DNA of 64,000 nt. Origin: Pseudomonadota bacterium. Its GTDB lineage: Bacteria > Pseudomonadota > Alphaproteobacteria > SP197. The notes under the pieces were generated by a model, which saw only the letters and a list, made by a program, of their open reading frames with translations, had not been told where the DNA came from and searched no databases. How positions within the stretch are numbered: the stretch's first letter is position 1; every line of letters starts with the position of its first letter. The position numbers were made by a program, and so were the translations under genes. Shown piece by piece: positions 33,128 through 42,768 of the stretch. The DNA is taken from the NCBI GenBank assembly GCA_039028155.1, contig JBCCIS010000008.1, positions 1-64,000 of the forward strand, read 5' to 3'.

Positions 33128-35026
33128 ATGATCGATCTTTCACGCCATGCAGATTCATCGATCGCGGTCTTCGGACTGGGCCGCTCCGGCGTGTCAAGTT
33201 CACTCGCACTGGCGGCTGCCGGTGCGCAGGTCCACGCCTGGGACGATGATCCCGCACGGCGCCGACTTGCCGCCGACAAGGGCGTCACGCTCAACGACCT
33301 CTACCGCCTGGAATGGGACATCGTGCGTGCGCTGGTCTTAAGCCCCGGCGTGCCGCTCACGCATCCGGCGCCACATCCGCTGGTCGCCCGCGCCATGGCG
33401 GCCGGTGTCGAGGTGATCGGCGACATGGAGCTGTTCGCCCGTTCGCGTCCGCCCGGACGCGTGGTCGGCGTGACCGGCACCAATGGCAAGTCGACGACAT
33501 CGGCGCTGATCGCGCATCTGATCCGTTCGTCAGGCCGCTCCGTGCAGCTGGGCGGCAATATCGGCACGCCGGTGCTCGATCTCGATCCGCTGGATGATGA
33601 CGGCATCTATGTTCTGGAACTGTCGTCCTATCAGCTCGATCTCATTCGCTCGCTGGTCAGCGATGTCGCGGTTCTCCTCAACATCTCGCCCGACCATGTC
33701 GAGCGCCACGGTGACTTCGCCAACTATATCGCGGCGAAGACACGCATCTTCTCGCGCCGGGCGTCTCATCAGACGTCGGTCATTGGCGTCGACGACGATA
33801 TCTGTCGGCGCATTCACGCCGAGCTCGCCGGTCGGCGCGGCCGCACCATCATTCCGGTCTCCGTGCTGCGACGTATCGCCGACGGCGTCTACGTGAAGAA
33901 GGGCGTGATCATCGATGAGACGTCGGGCAAGCCCGACGAGGTCGTCGATCTGAACAAGGTCAAGGTGCTGCCCGGCGTGCACAACTGGCAGAACGCCGCC
34001 GCGGCCCTTGCCGCCATTCGCGCGCTCGGCATTCCCGCCGAAGAGGTCGCCAAGGCGTTCAAGACATTCCCCGGCCTGGCGCACCGCCAGGAAGTCGTGT
34101 GCAAGGTCGGCCGGGTGACCTTTATCAACGATAGTAAGGCGACCAACGCGGCTGCCGCCGCGCGTGGCCTTGCCTGTTACGACCGTATCTACTGGATTGC
34201 CGGTGGACGCGCCAAGGAGGGCGGCATCGCGACGCTCTCTCCCTACTTCCCGCGGATGGCGCATGCCTTCCTGATCGGAGAGTCGGCCGGTGCGTTCGCC
34301 CAGACATTAGAAGGACGCGTGCCGTACACCGTAAGCGGCGATCTTGTGACAGCCGTCAAGCAGGCGAGCGACATGGCGCTCGCCGACCGACGCGCCGGCG
34401 CGATCGTATTGCTGTCACCGGCATGCGCGTCTTTCGATCAGTTCTCCGATTTTGAAGATCGGGGGAACAAGTTCCGTGAAATCGTGCTCGAAGAGAAGAG
34501 AAAGCGCGATCAGGAACTTGAGAAGGACACATCTCTTGTCCCACCCGCAACACGCAAAAGGGGGTCTGACATGGCCACGAAACGTTCTACGGCCAAGAAG
34601 TCAACTGCCAAAAAGAAAGCTGCCAAACGCAAGGCTCCGGCCAAGCGCAAGGCCGCGACCAAGAAGAAAGCCGTTAAGCGCAAAGCGCCGGCGAAACGTA
34701 AGGCTGCGACCAAGCGCAAAGCTCCGGCTAAGCGCAAAGCCGCAACCAAGAAGAAAGCCGTCAAGCGCAAAGCTCCGGCCAAGCGTAAGGCAGCGACCAA
34801 GAAAAAAGCCGCCAAGCGTAAGGCTCCGGCCAAGCGTAAAGCCGCCAAGCGTAAGGCTCCGGCTAAGCGTAAAGCCGCCAAGCGTAAGGCTCCGGCTAAG
34901 CGTAAAGCCGCCAAGCGCAAGGCTCCGGCTAAGCGTAAAGCCGCCAAGCGCAAGGCTCCGGCCAAGCGTAAGGCTCCGGCCAAGCGCAGGGCGCCTGCCA
35001 AGAGGAAGACCGCTAGGAAGAGATGA
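33128..35026 (+). CDS. murD: MurD fused to a histone H1-like Lys/Arg/Ala-rich tail
   Basis: 632 residues against about 450-470 for MurD. Residues 1 to about 456 are a complete D-glutamate ligase: IAVFGLGRSGVSS, ATP loop GTNGKSTT at about 117-124, and the normal C-terminal SPACASFDQFSDFEDRGNKFREIVLEE. Without a stop the frame continues through a charged linker (457-481) into residues 482-632, made almost only of Lys, Arg, Ala, Pro and Thr in KRKAPAKRKAA-type repeats, like bacterial H1-like proteins (Hc1/Hc2, AlgP). The tail should bind nucleic acid. The gene lies in the usual place between mraY and ftsW, and its stop overlaps the ftsW start by 4 nt. An internal ATG at 34571 may produce the tail alone. 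Confidence 0.88.
   Translation: MIDLSRHADSSIAVFGLGRSGVSSSLALAAAGAQVHAWDDDPARRRLAADKGVTLNDLYRLEWDIVRALVLSPGVPLTHPAPHPLVARAMAAGVEVIGDMELFARSRPPGRVVGVTGTNGKSTTSALIAHLIRSSGRSVQLGGNIGTPVLDLDPLDDDGIYVLELSSYQLDLIRSLVSDVAVLLNISPDHVERHGDFANYIAAKTRIFSRRASHQTSVIGVDDDICRRIHAELAGRRGRTIIPVSVLRRIADGVYVKKGVIIDETSGKPDEVVDLNKVKVLPGVHNWQNAAAALAAIRALGIPAEEVAKAFKTFPGLAHRQEVVCKVGRVTFINDSKATNAAAAARGLACYDRIYWIAGGRAKEGGIATLSPYFPRMAHAFLIGESAGAFAQTLEGRVPYTVSGDLVTAVKQASDMALADRRAGAIVLLSPACASFDQFSDFEDRGNKFREIVLEEKRKRDQELEKDTSLVPPATRKRGSDMATKRSTAKKSTAKKKAAKRKAPAKRKAATKKKAVKRKAPAKRKAATKRKAPAKRKAATKKKAVKRKAPAKRKAATKKKAAKRKAPAKRKAAKRKAPAKRKAAKRKAPAKRKAAKRKAPAKRKAAKRKAPAKRKAPAKRRAPAKRKTARKR
34571..35026 (+). CDS. Possible internal gene: histone H1-like basic protein
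   Basis: In the same frame as murD an ATG at 34571 is preceded by a strong ribosome binding site (AAAAGGGGG, 5 nt spacing). Initiation there would give a 151-residue protein beginning MATKRSTAKKSTAKK and composed almost wholly of Lys, Arg, Ala and Pro repeats, a typical free-standing H1-like nucleoid protein. This looks like a former separate gene whose upstream spacer lost its stop codon, so that MurD reads into it. Whether the tail is made only as a fusion, only alone, or both cannot be told. Translation would couple to ftsW through the ATGA overlap at the stop. Confidence 0.55.
   Translation: MATKRSTAKKSTAKKKAAKRKAPAKRKAATKKKAVKRKAPAKRKAATKRKAPAKRKAATKKKAVKRKAPAKRKAATKKKAAKRKAPAKRKAAKRKAPAKRKAAKRKAPAKRKAAKRKAPAKRKAAKRKAPAKRKAPAKRRAPAKRKTARKR
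34808..34972 (+). repeat. 33-nt tandem repeats in the H1-like tail
   Basis: Five consecutive 33-nt units start at 34808, 34841, 34874, 34907 and 34940, each coding for 11 residues (AAKRKAPAKRK). They differ at only a few third-codon positions (cgt/cgc, gct/gcc, aaa/aag). Upstream (about 34620-34807) the repeat is longer and less regular and includes ATKKKAV segments. Confidence 0.85.
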
Positions 35027-36147
35027 CAACTTTCGCCCGCACGGACCGCAGCTTACTAGGAAGATGGTGGTGGACCGTCGACCGGTGGACGCTGGCCGCG
35101 CTCGTGATCCTGATGCTCTGCGGAGTCATCTTGATCATGGCGGCCAGTCCGCCGGTCGCGGACCGCATAGGTGCGGACTCGTTCTATTTCGTGCGGCGAC
35201 AGTTCATCTTTTTACCGATCGCACTGGCCGTGTTGATGGCCGTTTCCCTGCTATCGCCGCGGGGCGTGCGTCGGCTTGCCGTTATTGTGTTCGGAATCTC
35301 GGTCGTGCTCTTGGCGCTGACCCTGTTCATCGGGGCCGACATCAAGGGTTCACGTCGTTGGATTTCTTTGCCGGGATTCTCATTGCAGGCGTCGGAGTTT
35401 GTAAAGCCGGCTTTCGCCGTCGTTGTCGCCTGGATGTTTGCCGAACAGCGTACCCGCCCGGGGTTTCCGGGCGATCTTGTTGCTCTTTGCCTGTTCATCA
35501 TGGTTGTCAGCCTTATCGTGCTGCAACCCGACTTTGGTATGGCCGCCACGGTTACGGCGATCTGGGGCGGCCAATTTTTCCTCGCCGGCATGCCGCTCAT
35601 CTTGGTTGCCGGCGTGGCGGGGGTTGTCGTGGTCGGCGTGGTCGCCGGCTACAGCTTTCTGCCGCATGTCGCGGACCGGATCGATCGTTTTCTCGATCCG
35701 GCTTCCGGTGACAGTTTTCAGGTGAACACGGCATTGAGAGCGTTTGAATCCGGAGGAGTCTTTGGACGGGGGCCGGGCGAAGGCGTCGTTAAGGACGTCC
35801 TGCCCGATGCCCATTCGGACTTTATCTTCGCCGTCGCCGGCGAGGAGTTTGGTCTTTTCGTCTGTTTGCTGATCGTGGCGTTGTTCGCCTTCGTCGCCTT
35901 GCGCGGCTTGATCCGCTTGATGGCGGAGAAGGATCTGTTTGTCCTGTTGGCTGTGGCTGGGCTGCTGATTCAGTTCGGGGCTCAGGCGGTGGTCAACATG
36001 GGCGTCACGTTGCGTTTGGTGCCGTCGACCGGCATGACGTTGCCGTTCATGTCCTATGGCGGTTCATCGCTGGTGGCGATTGCGATCGCGATGGGCATGG
36101 TGTTGGCGCTGACGCGACGCCGGCCCGAGCACGGGAGGCCATCATGA
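35023..36147 (+). CDS. ftsW: Peptidoglycan glycosyltransferase FtsW
   Basis: 374 residues of the SEDS family with about ten transmembrane helices. IKGSRRWISLPGFSLQASEFVKPAF contains the SEDS signature, LQPDFGMAATV the functionally important Asp region, and VNMGVTLRLVPSTGMTLPFMSYGGSSLVAIAIAMGMVLAL the C-terminal motif. It polymerises septal glycan strands from lipid II with FtsI. The ATG overlaps the stop of the extended murD by 4 nt. Confidence 0.94.
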   Translation: MTTFARTDRSLLGRWWWTVDRWTLAALVILMLCGVILIMAASPPVADRIGADSFYFVRRQFIFLPIALAVLMAVSLLSPRGVRRLAVIVFGISVVLLALTLFIGADIKGSRRWISLPGFSLQASEFVKPAFAVVVAWMFAEQRTRPGFPGDLVALCLFIMVVSLIVLQPDFGMAATVTAIWGGQFFLAGMPLILVAGVAGVVVVGVVAGYSFLPHVADRIDRFLDPASGDSFQVNTALRAFESGGVFGRGPGEGVVKDVLPDAHSDFIFAVAGEEFGLFVCLLIVALFAFVALRGLIRLMAEKDLFVLLAVAGLLIQFGAQAVVNMGVTLRLVPSTGMTLPFMSYGGSSLVAIAIAMGMVLALTRRRPEHGRPS

Positions 36148-37280
36148 CCGGCCCCGTGATGCTGGCGGCCGGCGGAACCGGCGGCCATTTGTTCCCGGCC
36201 CGCGCGCTTGCCGGCGCATTGATCGATCGCGGCCGCGACGTCGTCTTCGTGACCGACCGCCGCGGCGTCGACCTCGGTACCGGCTTGCAGGGCGTGCCGG
36301 TCTATACCGTTCGCTCGGCCGCCATGGCCGGACGCAAATTGACCGGCCGTGTTACCGGCGTGGTCGACCTGTTGCGCGGCACATGGGAAGCGCGGCGCCT
36401 GACCAAGACCTTGGGCGCGTCCTGTGTCGTTGGTTTCGGCGGCTATCCGTCCGTGCCGCCGGTGTTGGCCGCGACGCGTGTGCCGCTGCCCACAGTCATT
36501 CACGAACAGAATTCGGTGCTGGGTCGGGCCAATCGCCTCCTGGCGCCGCGCGTCGACGTGATCGCGACATCGTTTGCCGATACGGCGCGGCTTGACGAGG
36601 CGGGCCGCGCGCGTGTGGTGCTGACCGGCAATCCGGTGCGTCCGGAGATCGCGGCACTGGCCAACCAGTCGTACATGCCGCCGAACGGCGACGGCCGGCT
36701 GCGTGTCCTTATCGTCGGCGGCAGCCAGGGTGCCAGCATCCTGAGCCGCGTGCTGCCCGAGGCGCTCGCCACCATGCCGTCCGGCGCGCGTCGCCTGCTG
36801 GTGATTACGCAACAATGCCGTCCTGAGGATCTGGACGGTGTGCGTCAAGCCTACGAGTCGCTGGGCGTGCAGGCGACCTTGCAGAGTTTCTTCGACGACA
36901 TGGCGGGGCGTCTGGGCGAGGCGCAATTGGTGATCGGCCGTGCCGGCGCGTCGACAGTCGCGGAGATCGCCGCGGCTGGCAAACCCGCGATCCTGGTGCC
37001 TTATCGCCATGCCGCCGACGACCACCAGACCGTCAACGCGATGGCGGTGGAGGCGGATGGCGCCGGGTGGTTGATGCCTGAGCAGGCGTTCACCGCTGAG
37101 GCGCTGGCCGCGCGCCTGGAAGCGTTGATCGCGACACCGCAGACACTTCGAACGGCTGCCGAGAACGCGCGCCAGCGCGCCCGTGTGGATGCCGCGTCGG
37201 CATTGGCCGATGAGGTCGAGCGCCTGGTGCCCGGCAACGGTGACGGCCACGACGCCCTGATTCGTCCGGAGGCGGCATGA
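36144..37280 (+). CDS. murG: UDP-GlcNAc transferase MurG
   Basis: 378 residues, GT-B fold. The N-terminal glycine-rich [16 protein letters not shown] and [35 protein letters not shown], and C-terminal [19 protein letters not shown] and [32 protein letters not shown] are all present. It adds GlcNAc to lipid I, giving lipid II. ATGA overlaps at both ends. Confidence 0.96.
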   Translation: MTGPVMLAAGGTGGHLFPARALAGALIDRGRDVVFVTDRRGVDLGTGLQGVPVYTVRSAAMAGRKLTGRVTGVVDLLRGTWEARRLTKTLGASCVVGFGGYPSVPPVLAATRVPLPTVIHEQNSVLGRANRLLAPRVDVIATSFADTARLDEAGRARVVLTGNPVRPEIAALANQSYMPPNGDGRLRVLIVGGSQGASILSRVLPEALATMPSGARRLLVITQQCRPEDLDGVRQAYESLGVQATLQSFFDDMAGRLGEAQLVIGRAGASTVAEIAAAGKPAILVPYRHAADDHQTVNAMAVEADGAGWLMPEQAFTAEALAARLEALIATPQTLRTAAENARQRARVDAASALADEVERLVPGNGDGHDALIRPEAA

Positions 37281-38716
37281 GAGCGCTACCTCGTGAAATC
37301 GGGCCGATCCACTTCATCGGCATGGGCGGCATCGGCATGAGCGGCATCGCCGAGGTGCTGCACAACCTGGGTTACGTCGTTCAGGGCAGTGACCTCACCG
37401 AAAGCGCCAATGTGCGCCGGCTGCGCGCCATGGGCATCACGGTCCACATTGGACATCGCGAGGAGAACCTGGGCGACGCGGCGATCGTGGTGACGTCCTC
37501 GGCGGTCAAGCCCGACAATCCCGAGGTTCTGGCCGCGCGCGAGCACTGGATTCCCGTCGTACGCCGTGCCGAGATGCTCGGCGAGCTGATGCGCCTGCGC
37601 TGGTCGGTTGCGGTCGGCGGTACCCACGGCAAGACGACGACAACGTCGATGATCGGCTGGGTCATGGAATGCGGCGGGTTCGATCCGACCGTGATCAATG
37701 GTGGCATCATCAACGCTTACGGCACCAATGCGCGCCTTGGCACCGGCGAATGGATGGTGGTCGAGGCCGACGAGTCTGACGGCAGCTTCGTCAAGCTGCC
37801 GGCGACCGTCGCCGTGGTCACCAACATGGATCCAGAGCATCTGGAGAACTACGACTCTTTCGACGAGGTGCGTGACGCCTACGATGCCTTTGTGGGGAAC
37901 GTGCCGTTCTATGGTTTCGCGGTGCTGTGTCTCGATCATCCGGAAGTCCAGGCGCTTATCGGCCGCATTGCCGATCGCCGGGTCGTGACCTACGGCATGA
38001 CGCCGCAAGCTGATGTCTACGGCACAAACCTGCGTCCGACCGGCAATGCTTATGAGTTCGACGTGGTCATCCGCGACCGCATCTCCGACACGACGCGCCA
38101 GGTCGATGACGTCTACCTGCCCATGGTCGGGCGCCACAACGTGTCGAACGCGCTTGCCGCGATCGCCGTTGCGCAGGAAATGCGCATTCCCGACGCCGCG
38201 ATCGTTGACGCGCTCAAGCGGTTCGAGGGCGTGAAGCGCCGCTTCACCAAGACCGGTGAGGTCGGCGGTATCACGGTGATTGACGATTACGGCCACCACC
38301 CCGTCGAGATCTCGGCCGTGCTGTCGGCCGCGCGCGATGCCTATGACGGACGCATCATCGCGATCGTCCAGCCCCATCGCTATACGCGGCTGCGTGATCT
38401 CTTTGATGATTTCTGCACCTGCTTCAACGACGCGGACGCCGTGATCGTCGCCGATGTCTACCCGGCCGGCGAGGCGCCAATCCCCGATTACGATCGTGAT
38501 GCGCTGGCCCAGGGGCTCAGCACCCACGGCCATCGCGAAGTCGAGGTCCTGGACGATCCCGCCGGCTTGGCCGCCATGGTCGTGGGCAAGGCGCAGTCGG
38601 GCGATGTCGTCATTTGCTTGGGTGCCGGGTCGATCACGGCATGGGCGAACGACTTGCCGCAACAACTGGAAGAGCTGGTTGGCGACAAGACGGCATGCGC
38701 GGGAGGTCGGACATGA
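37277..38716 (+). CDS. murC: UDP-MurNAc-L-alanine ligase MurC
   Basis: 479 residues. [20 protein letters not shown] at the N-terminus, ATP loop [28 protein letters not shown], and [14 protein letters not shown] with [15 protein letters not shown] in the C-terminal domain. It joins the first amino acid to UDP-MurNAc. Coupled to murG and murB by 4-nt overlaps. Confidence 0.96.
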   Translation: MRALPREIGPIHFIGMGGIGMSGIAEVLHNLGYVVQGSDLTESANVRRLRAMGITVHIGHREENLGDAAIVVTSSAVKPDNPEVLAAREHWIPVVRRAEMLGELMRLRWSVAVGGTHGKTTTTSMIGWVMECGGFDPTVINGGIINAYGTNARLGTGEWMVVEADESDGSFVKLPATVAVVTNMDPEHLENYDSFDEVRDAYDAFVGNVPFYGFAVLCLDHPEVQALIGRIADRRVVTYGMTPQADVYGTNLRPTGNAYEFDVVIRDRISDTTRQVDDVYLPMVGRHNVSNALAAIAVAQEMRIPDAAIVDALKRFEGVKRRFTKTGEVGGITVIDDYGHHPVEISAVLSAARDAYDGRIIAIVQPHRYTRLRDLFDDFCTCFNDADAVIVADVYPAGEAPIPDYDRDALAQGLSTHGHREVEVLDDPAGLAAMVVGKAQSGDVVICLGAGSITAWANDLPQQLEELVGDKTACAGGRT

Positions 38717-39651
38717 TGGCTGCGTCCAAGCATAGCGCCCTGGCCGATCGTCTGCCCGACGTGCGTGGCCGCTACAGCTTCGGTGTCGCGCTGTCGAAGA
38801 CCACGTGGTTCCGCGCTGGCGGTCCCGCGGAAGTCGTCTTCAAGCCGGCCGACGAAGAGGATCTCGCGACCTTCCTGCAGAACCGGCCAGCGGATACGCC
38901 CGTGACGGTCATCGGCGTCGGCTCCAACCTGCTCATCCGCGATGGCGGTATCCCCGGTGTCGTCATTCGCATGGGCCGCGATCTCGCACGGGTGACGGTC
39001 GACGGCGAGACGGTCGTGGCTGGCGCCGGGGCGCTGGACCTCAATGTCGCGAAGACGGCGAGTCAGGCCGGTCTGGCCGGCCTTGAATTCCTGGTTGGCG
39101 TCCCCGGTACGATCGGTGGCGCGCTGCGCATGAACGCCGGTGCCTATGAACGTGAGCTCAGTGACGCGTTGATCCACGCGCGGGCGATCGATCCGCGTGG
39201 CGAGGTTCAGGTGCTGACGCCGGAGCATCTTGGCCACAGCTATCGTTTCTGCAGTCTGCCGGAGGGCTGGGTCTTCACCCAGGCTGTTTTGAAAGGTGAG
39301 CCGGGTGACGCACCGGCCATCGAACAGCGCATGGCCGAGATCCAGACACAACGCAGTAGCACACAGCCGGTGCGCTCGCGCACGGGCGGCAGCACGTTCA
39401 AGAACACGCCCGATGCCAAGGCCTGGGAGCTGATCGACCGCGCCGGTTGCCGCGGTCTGACGCGTGGCGCGGCCATGGTGTCGGAGCAGCACTGCAACTT
39501 CCTGATCAACACCGGCGGTGCCACGGCGGCGGATCTGGAAGGGCTCGGCGAAGAAGTGCGCCGCCGGGTGTTTGAGAAAACGGGTGTCCGGTTGGAATGG
39601 GAAATCCGCCGCATCGGGCGGCACGCAACGGGGCCGGAGGAAGTCGCATGA
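38713..39651 (+). CDS. murB: UDP-MurNAc synthesis reductase MurB
   Basis: 312 residues. FAD-binding domain with [38 protein letters not shown] and [23 protein letters not shown], and the C-terminal [11 protein letters not shown], type I MurB. It reduces UDP-GlcNAc-enolpyruvate with NADPH. Start at the ATG overlapping the murC stop, with GGGAGG upstream; longer in-frame extensions lie inside murC. Confidence 0.95.
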   Translation: MMAASKHSALADRLPDVRGRYSFGVALSKTTWFRAGGPAEVVFKPADEEDLATFLQNRPADTPVTVIGVGSNLLIRDGGIPGVVIRMGRDLARVTVDGETVVAGAGALDLNVAKTASQAGLAGLEFLVGVPGTIGGALRMNAGAYERELSDALIHARAIDPRGEVQVLTPEHLGHSYRFCSLPEGWVFTQAVLKGEPGDAPAIEQRMAEIQTQRSSTQPVRSRTGGSTFKNTPDAKAWELIDRAGCRGLTRGAAMVSEQHCNFLINTGGATAADLEGLGEEVRRRVFEKTGVRLEWEIRRIGRHATGPEEVA

Positions 39652-40568
39652 GCCGGCATGTCGCAGTTTTGATGGGTGGATGGAATTCCGAGCGCGAGGT
39701 CTCCCTGGTCAGTGGGCGCGAATGCGCTGATGCGCTGGAAGCCAGCGGCTATCGCGTCACGCGGATCGATGTTGATCACGATATCGCCCAGGTCCTGATG
39801 GAGATGGACCCCAAACCCGATGTCATTTTCAACGCGCTGCACGGCCGCTTTGGCGAGGACGGTTGCATTCAGGGTCTGTTTGAAATCCTGCAACTGCCTT
39901 ACACCCATTCCGGACCGCTGGCCTCGGCGCTTGCCATGAACAAGCAGGCGGCCAAGCGCGTGTTCCACACCGCCGGCATTCCGTGTGCGGAAAGCGAAAT
40001 CGTGACCCGCGAGGCAATCGGCCAATCGGCGCCGATCGAGCGACCGTTCGTCGTCAAGCCGAACCGCGAAGGTTCCAGCGTCGGCGTGCGCATCGTCGAG
40101 AAGAACGACAACGACGACCGTCTTCAGCCCGAAGACTTCCATTACGGCGACGAGGCTATCGTCGAGCGTTTCGTGCCCGGCCGTGAACTGACCGTCGCCG
40201 TCATGGGCGACCGCGCGCTAGGCGTCACTGAGATCACGACGCCCCAAGGGTTCTACGACTACGATAACAAGTACACGGAAGGCGGTTCCGTCCACACGAT
40301 TCCCGCGCCGATCCATAGCGACGTCTATAGCGCGGCATCTGAGATGGCCGTCAGCGCACATCAGGCGCTTGGTTGCCGCGGCGTGACGCGGTCGGACTTC
40401 CGCTATGACGACACCGGCGGGGAGCCCGGCGAGCTCGTCATGCTCGAGGTCAACACGCAGCCCGGCATGACCCCGCTTTCGCTGGTGCCCGAGCAGGCCG
40501 CCTATGTCGGTATCGATTTTGGTCAGCTCGTCTCCTGGATGGTCGAGGAGGCGCAATGCGGGCAGTGA
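39648..40568 (+). CDS. ddl: D-alanine--D-alanine ligase
   Basis: 306 residues, ATP-grasp enzyme. MGGWNSEREVSLVSGRECADAL (family GGxSxEREVSL), ALHGRFGEDGCIQGLFE, PFVVKPNREGSSVGVRIV, and GVTRSDFRYDD with LEVNTQPGMTPLSLVPEQA. It makes the D-Ala-D-Ala dipeptide used by MurF. ATGA overlap with murB; its 3' end overlaps ftsQ by 13 nt. Confidence 0.95.
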   Translation: MSRHVAVLMGGWNSEREVSLVSGRECADALEASGYRVTRIDVDHDIAQVLMEMDPKPDVIFNALHGRFGEDGCIQGLFEILQLPYTHSGPLASALAMNKQAAKRVFHTAGIPCAESEIVTREAIGQSAPIERPFVVKPNREGSSVGVRIVEKNDNDDRLQPEDFHYGDEAIVERFVPGRELTVAVMGDRALGVTEITTPQGFYDYDNKYTEGGSVHTIPAPIHSDVYSAASEMAVSAHQALGCRGVTRSDFRYDDTGGEPGELVMLEVNTQPGMTPLSLVPEQAAYVGIDFGQLVSWMVEEAQCGQ

Positions 40569-41410
40569 AGAAGCGTCAGAGCCGGAAGAACGCGCGCAAC
40601 CGCAGTCCCGCGCAGCGTTGGCGCGCGACCGCGAAACGCTGGTGGCCGCTTGCCGGGTCGATGACCGTCGCCATTGTCGCGGTGGCCGCTTTGTTCCTGA
40701 GCGGTGCCGCCGACAGGCGTTGGGCCGAGACCCGACAACTGTTCGCCGATGCCACGGCACAGATGGGTTTTTCGGTCGAACGGGTCTACGCGACCGGTCG
40801 GTTCCAGACTGATCGCCAGACATTGATCGAAGCACTGGGCGTCGACATTCATCAGCCGATCTTCGAGATTTCGCTCGAAACGGCACGCCAGCGGGTTGAG
40901 GCCTTGCCGTGGGTGAGCGAGGCGTCGGTCGAGCGGCGGCTGCCGGATACGATCATCCTGCGCATCGACGAACGCACGCCGCTGGCCTTGTGGCAGAACG
41001 ACGGGCGGCTTGCGGTCGTCGACGACAACGGTGACGTGATCGATGGCGCCCACCCGCAGGACTTCCGCGAGCTCTTGCTGGTGGTTGGCCCTGACGCCGC
41101 CGATGTCGCTGCCGATCTGATCGCCGTCATGAACCTGGTGCCCGAGGTCAGGGATCGCGTCCGGGCCGCCGTCAGGATCGGTAACCGGCGCTGGAACCTG
41201 AAGCTGGACGACGGCATCGACGTCCAGCTGCCCGAGGACGACCTGGACGGCGCCCTCTACCGGCTGGCGGATCTCGACAGCTCTGAACAACTGCTGGCGC
41301 GCGATGTGCAGGCCGTCGATCTGCGCCTGCCCGACAAACTGGTGCTGCGCCTGACGCCGGAGGCGCAGGCACGTATGTCAGTCGACCCCGAAGAGGGCGA
41401 AGACACATGA
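40556..41410 (+). CDS. ftsQ: Cell division protein FtsQ
   Basis: 284 residues. A basic cytoplasmic N-terminus (MRAVKKRQSRKNARNRS), one transmembrane helix (MTVAIVAVAALFLSGAA), a POTRA domain (FSVERVYATGRFQTDRQTLIEALGVDIHQPIFEISLETARQRVEALPWVSEASVERRLPD) and the FtsQ C-terminal domain. It connects the early and late divisome with FtsL and FtsB. Confidence 0.92.
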   Translation: MRAVKKRQSRKNARNRSPAQRWRATAKRWWPLAGSMTVAIVAVAALFLSGAADRRWAETRQLFADATAQMGFSVERVYATGRFQTDRQTLIEALGVDIHQPIFEISLETARQRVEALPWVSEASVERRLPDTIILRIDERTPLALWQNDGRLAVVDDNGDVIDGAHPQDFRELLLVVGPDAADVAADLIAVMNLVPEVRDRVRAAVRIGNRRWNLKLDDGIDVQLPEDDLDGALYRLADLDSSEQLLARDVQAVDLRLPDKLVLRLTPEAQARMSVDPEEGEDT

Positions 41411-41423
41411 GGATGGGAAAACC

Positions 41424-42671
41424 ATGACACCGCGTTCAGGGCTCGTCGCAGCTATCGATATCGGCAGCACCAAGGTGTGCTGTTTCGTCGCGCGACCGGA
41501 CGACAACGGTGGCTTGCGGGTCACCGGCATAGGCTGCCAGGCGTCGCGCGGTGTGCACGCCGGCACCGTCGTCAACATGGAAGCGGCTGAAGAGTCGATC
41601 GCCGCCGCCGTCAACGCGGCTGAGGAAATGGCCGGCGAAACACTGCGTGACGCTTGGGTCAACATCACCGCCGGTCAGCCGCGCTCGCACACTGTCGCCG
41701 TCGACGTCACAATCAACGGCCACCAGGTCGGCGAGGCCGATCTGCGCCGGGTGATGATGCAGAGCCGGCAGACCATCGACACAGTCGACCAGTCGATCAT
41801 TCACGCCATGCCCGTCGGCTACAGCATCGACGGCAACCGCGGCATTCGCGATCCACGCGGCATGGTCGGCGACCGGCTGGGCGTCAACGTTCATTTGGTG
41901 ACGACGGGCGAGGGCCCGCTGGCCAATCTGGAGACCTGCGTCACCCGCTGTCACCTGGACGTCGCGGGCCGCGCATCGACGCCTTATGCGTCGGCGCTGG
42001 CCGCCCTGGTCAAAGACGAGATGGATCTGGGTGTCACCGTGGTCGACATGGGTGGCGGCACGACGACCGTTGCCGTGTTCTTCGACGGCGACTGCATACA
42101 CGTGGACGCTGTGCCGGTCGGCGGCATGCATGTCACCAACGATATCGCGCGCGTGCTGTCGACGCCGGCCGAAATGGCCGAGCGGCTGAAGATCCTTTAC
42201 GGCAGCGCCTACGGCTGCACGGACGATGACCGCGAGATGATCGACGTGCCGATGATCGGCGAGCACGACAACGGCAACGTTAATCAGGTGCCGCGATCGA
42301 TGCTGGTCAGCATCATCCGGCCGCGGATTGAAGAGACGTTAGAGATGGTGCGCATGCGCCTGGAGTCTGTCGGGCTTGAGAAGCTTGCCGGACGCCGGCT
42401 GGTCCTGACCGGTGGCGCGTGCCAACTCCATGGCGTGAGAGACCTGGCTGGCCAGATCCTCGGCAAGCAGGTCCGCGTCGGCAACCCCCTTTGGCTCAAG
42501 GGCCTTGCCCAAGCAACGTCAGGCCCGGCGTTTACCACCTGCGCCGGTCTCCTGCGTTACGCGGTCAAGGAACACGACGAAGTCGAGATGAGCTTTTCCC
42601 ACTGGCCCGCCCATGGCGGTCTGCTCGGCCGGTTCGGTCGGCTAGGTCAGTGGTTCCGGGAGAACTTGTGA
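41424..42671 (+). CDS. ftsA: Actin-like cell division protein FtsA
   Basis: 415 residues. ATPase phosphate loop AAIDIGSTKVCCFVA, the 1C (SHS2) subdomain, TVVDMGGGTTTVAVFFDG, and RRLVLTGGACQLHGVRDLAGQI. The C-terminus SRLGQWFRENL-like (here GRLGQWFRENL) is the amphipathic membrane-targeting helix. It tethers FtsZ to the membrane. Located 13 nt after ftsQ with AGGATGGG upstream. Confidence 0.95.
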   Translation: MTPRSGLVAAIDIGSTKVCCFVARPDDNGGLRVTGIGCQASRGVHAGTVVNMEAAEESIAAAVNAAEEMAGETLRDAWVNITAGQPRSHTVAVDVTINGHQVGEADLRRVMMQSRQTIDTVDQSIIHAMPVGYSIDGNRGIRDPRGMVGDRLGVNVHLVTTGEGPLANLETCVTRCHLDVAGRASTPYASALAALVKDEMDLGVTVVDMGGGTTTVAVFFDGDCIHVDAVPVGGMHVTNDIARVLSTPAEMAERLKILYGSAYGCTDDDREMIDVPMIGEHDNGNVNQVPRSMLVSIIRPRIEETLEMVRMRLESVGLEKLAGRRLVLTGGACQLHGVRDLAGQILGKQVRVGNPLWLKGLAQATSGPAFTTCAGLLRYAVKEHDEVEMSFSHWPAHGGLLGRFGRLGQWFRENL

Positions 42672-42768
42672 CGAAGGTGTGGGTCCGGGCGGGCGCGGTC
42701 CGGATCGGCGGTGGTAGGCCAAGCGGCCAACAGAAGATGGGCGTCATTCTTTGTGCTGGAGGCAACAT

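Noticed and set aside
34510-35029. Minus-strand Leu/Gly/Ala-rich repeat ORFs opposite the H1-like tail
   Set aside because: They are antisense images of the lysine-rich repeats, lack a ribosome binding site and have no independent signal.
37286-38665. A 459-codon antisense ORF opposite murC (also 671 codons opposite murE/murF and 398 opposite murG)
   Set aside because: Long antisense frames are expected in high-GC coding DNA; the plus-strand genes are unmistakable and the antisense translations resemble nothing.
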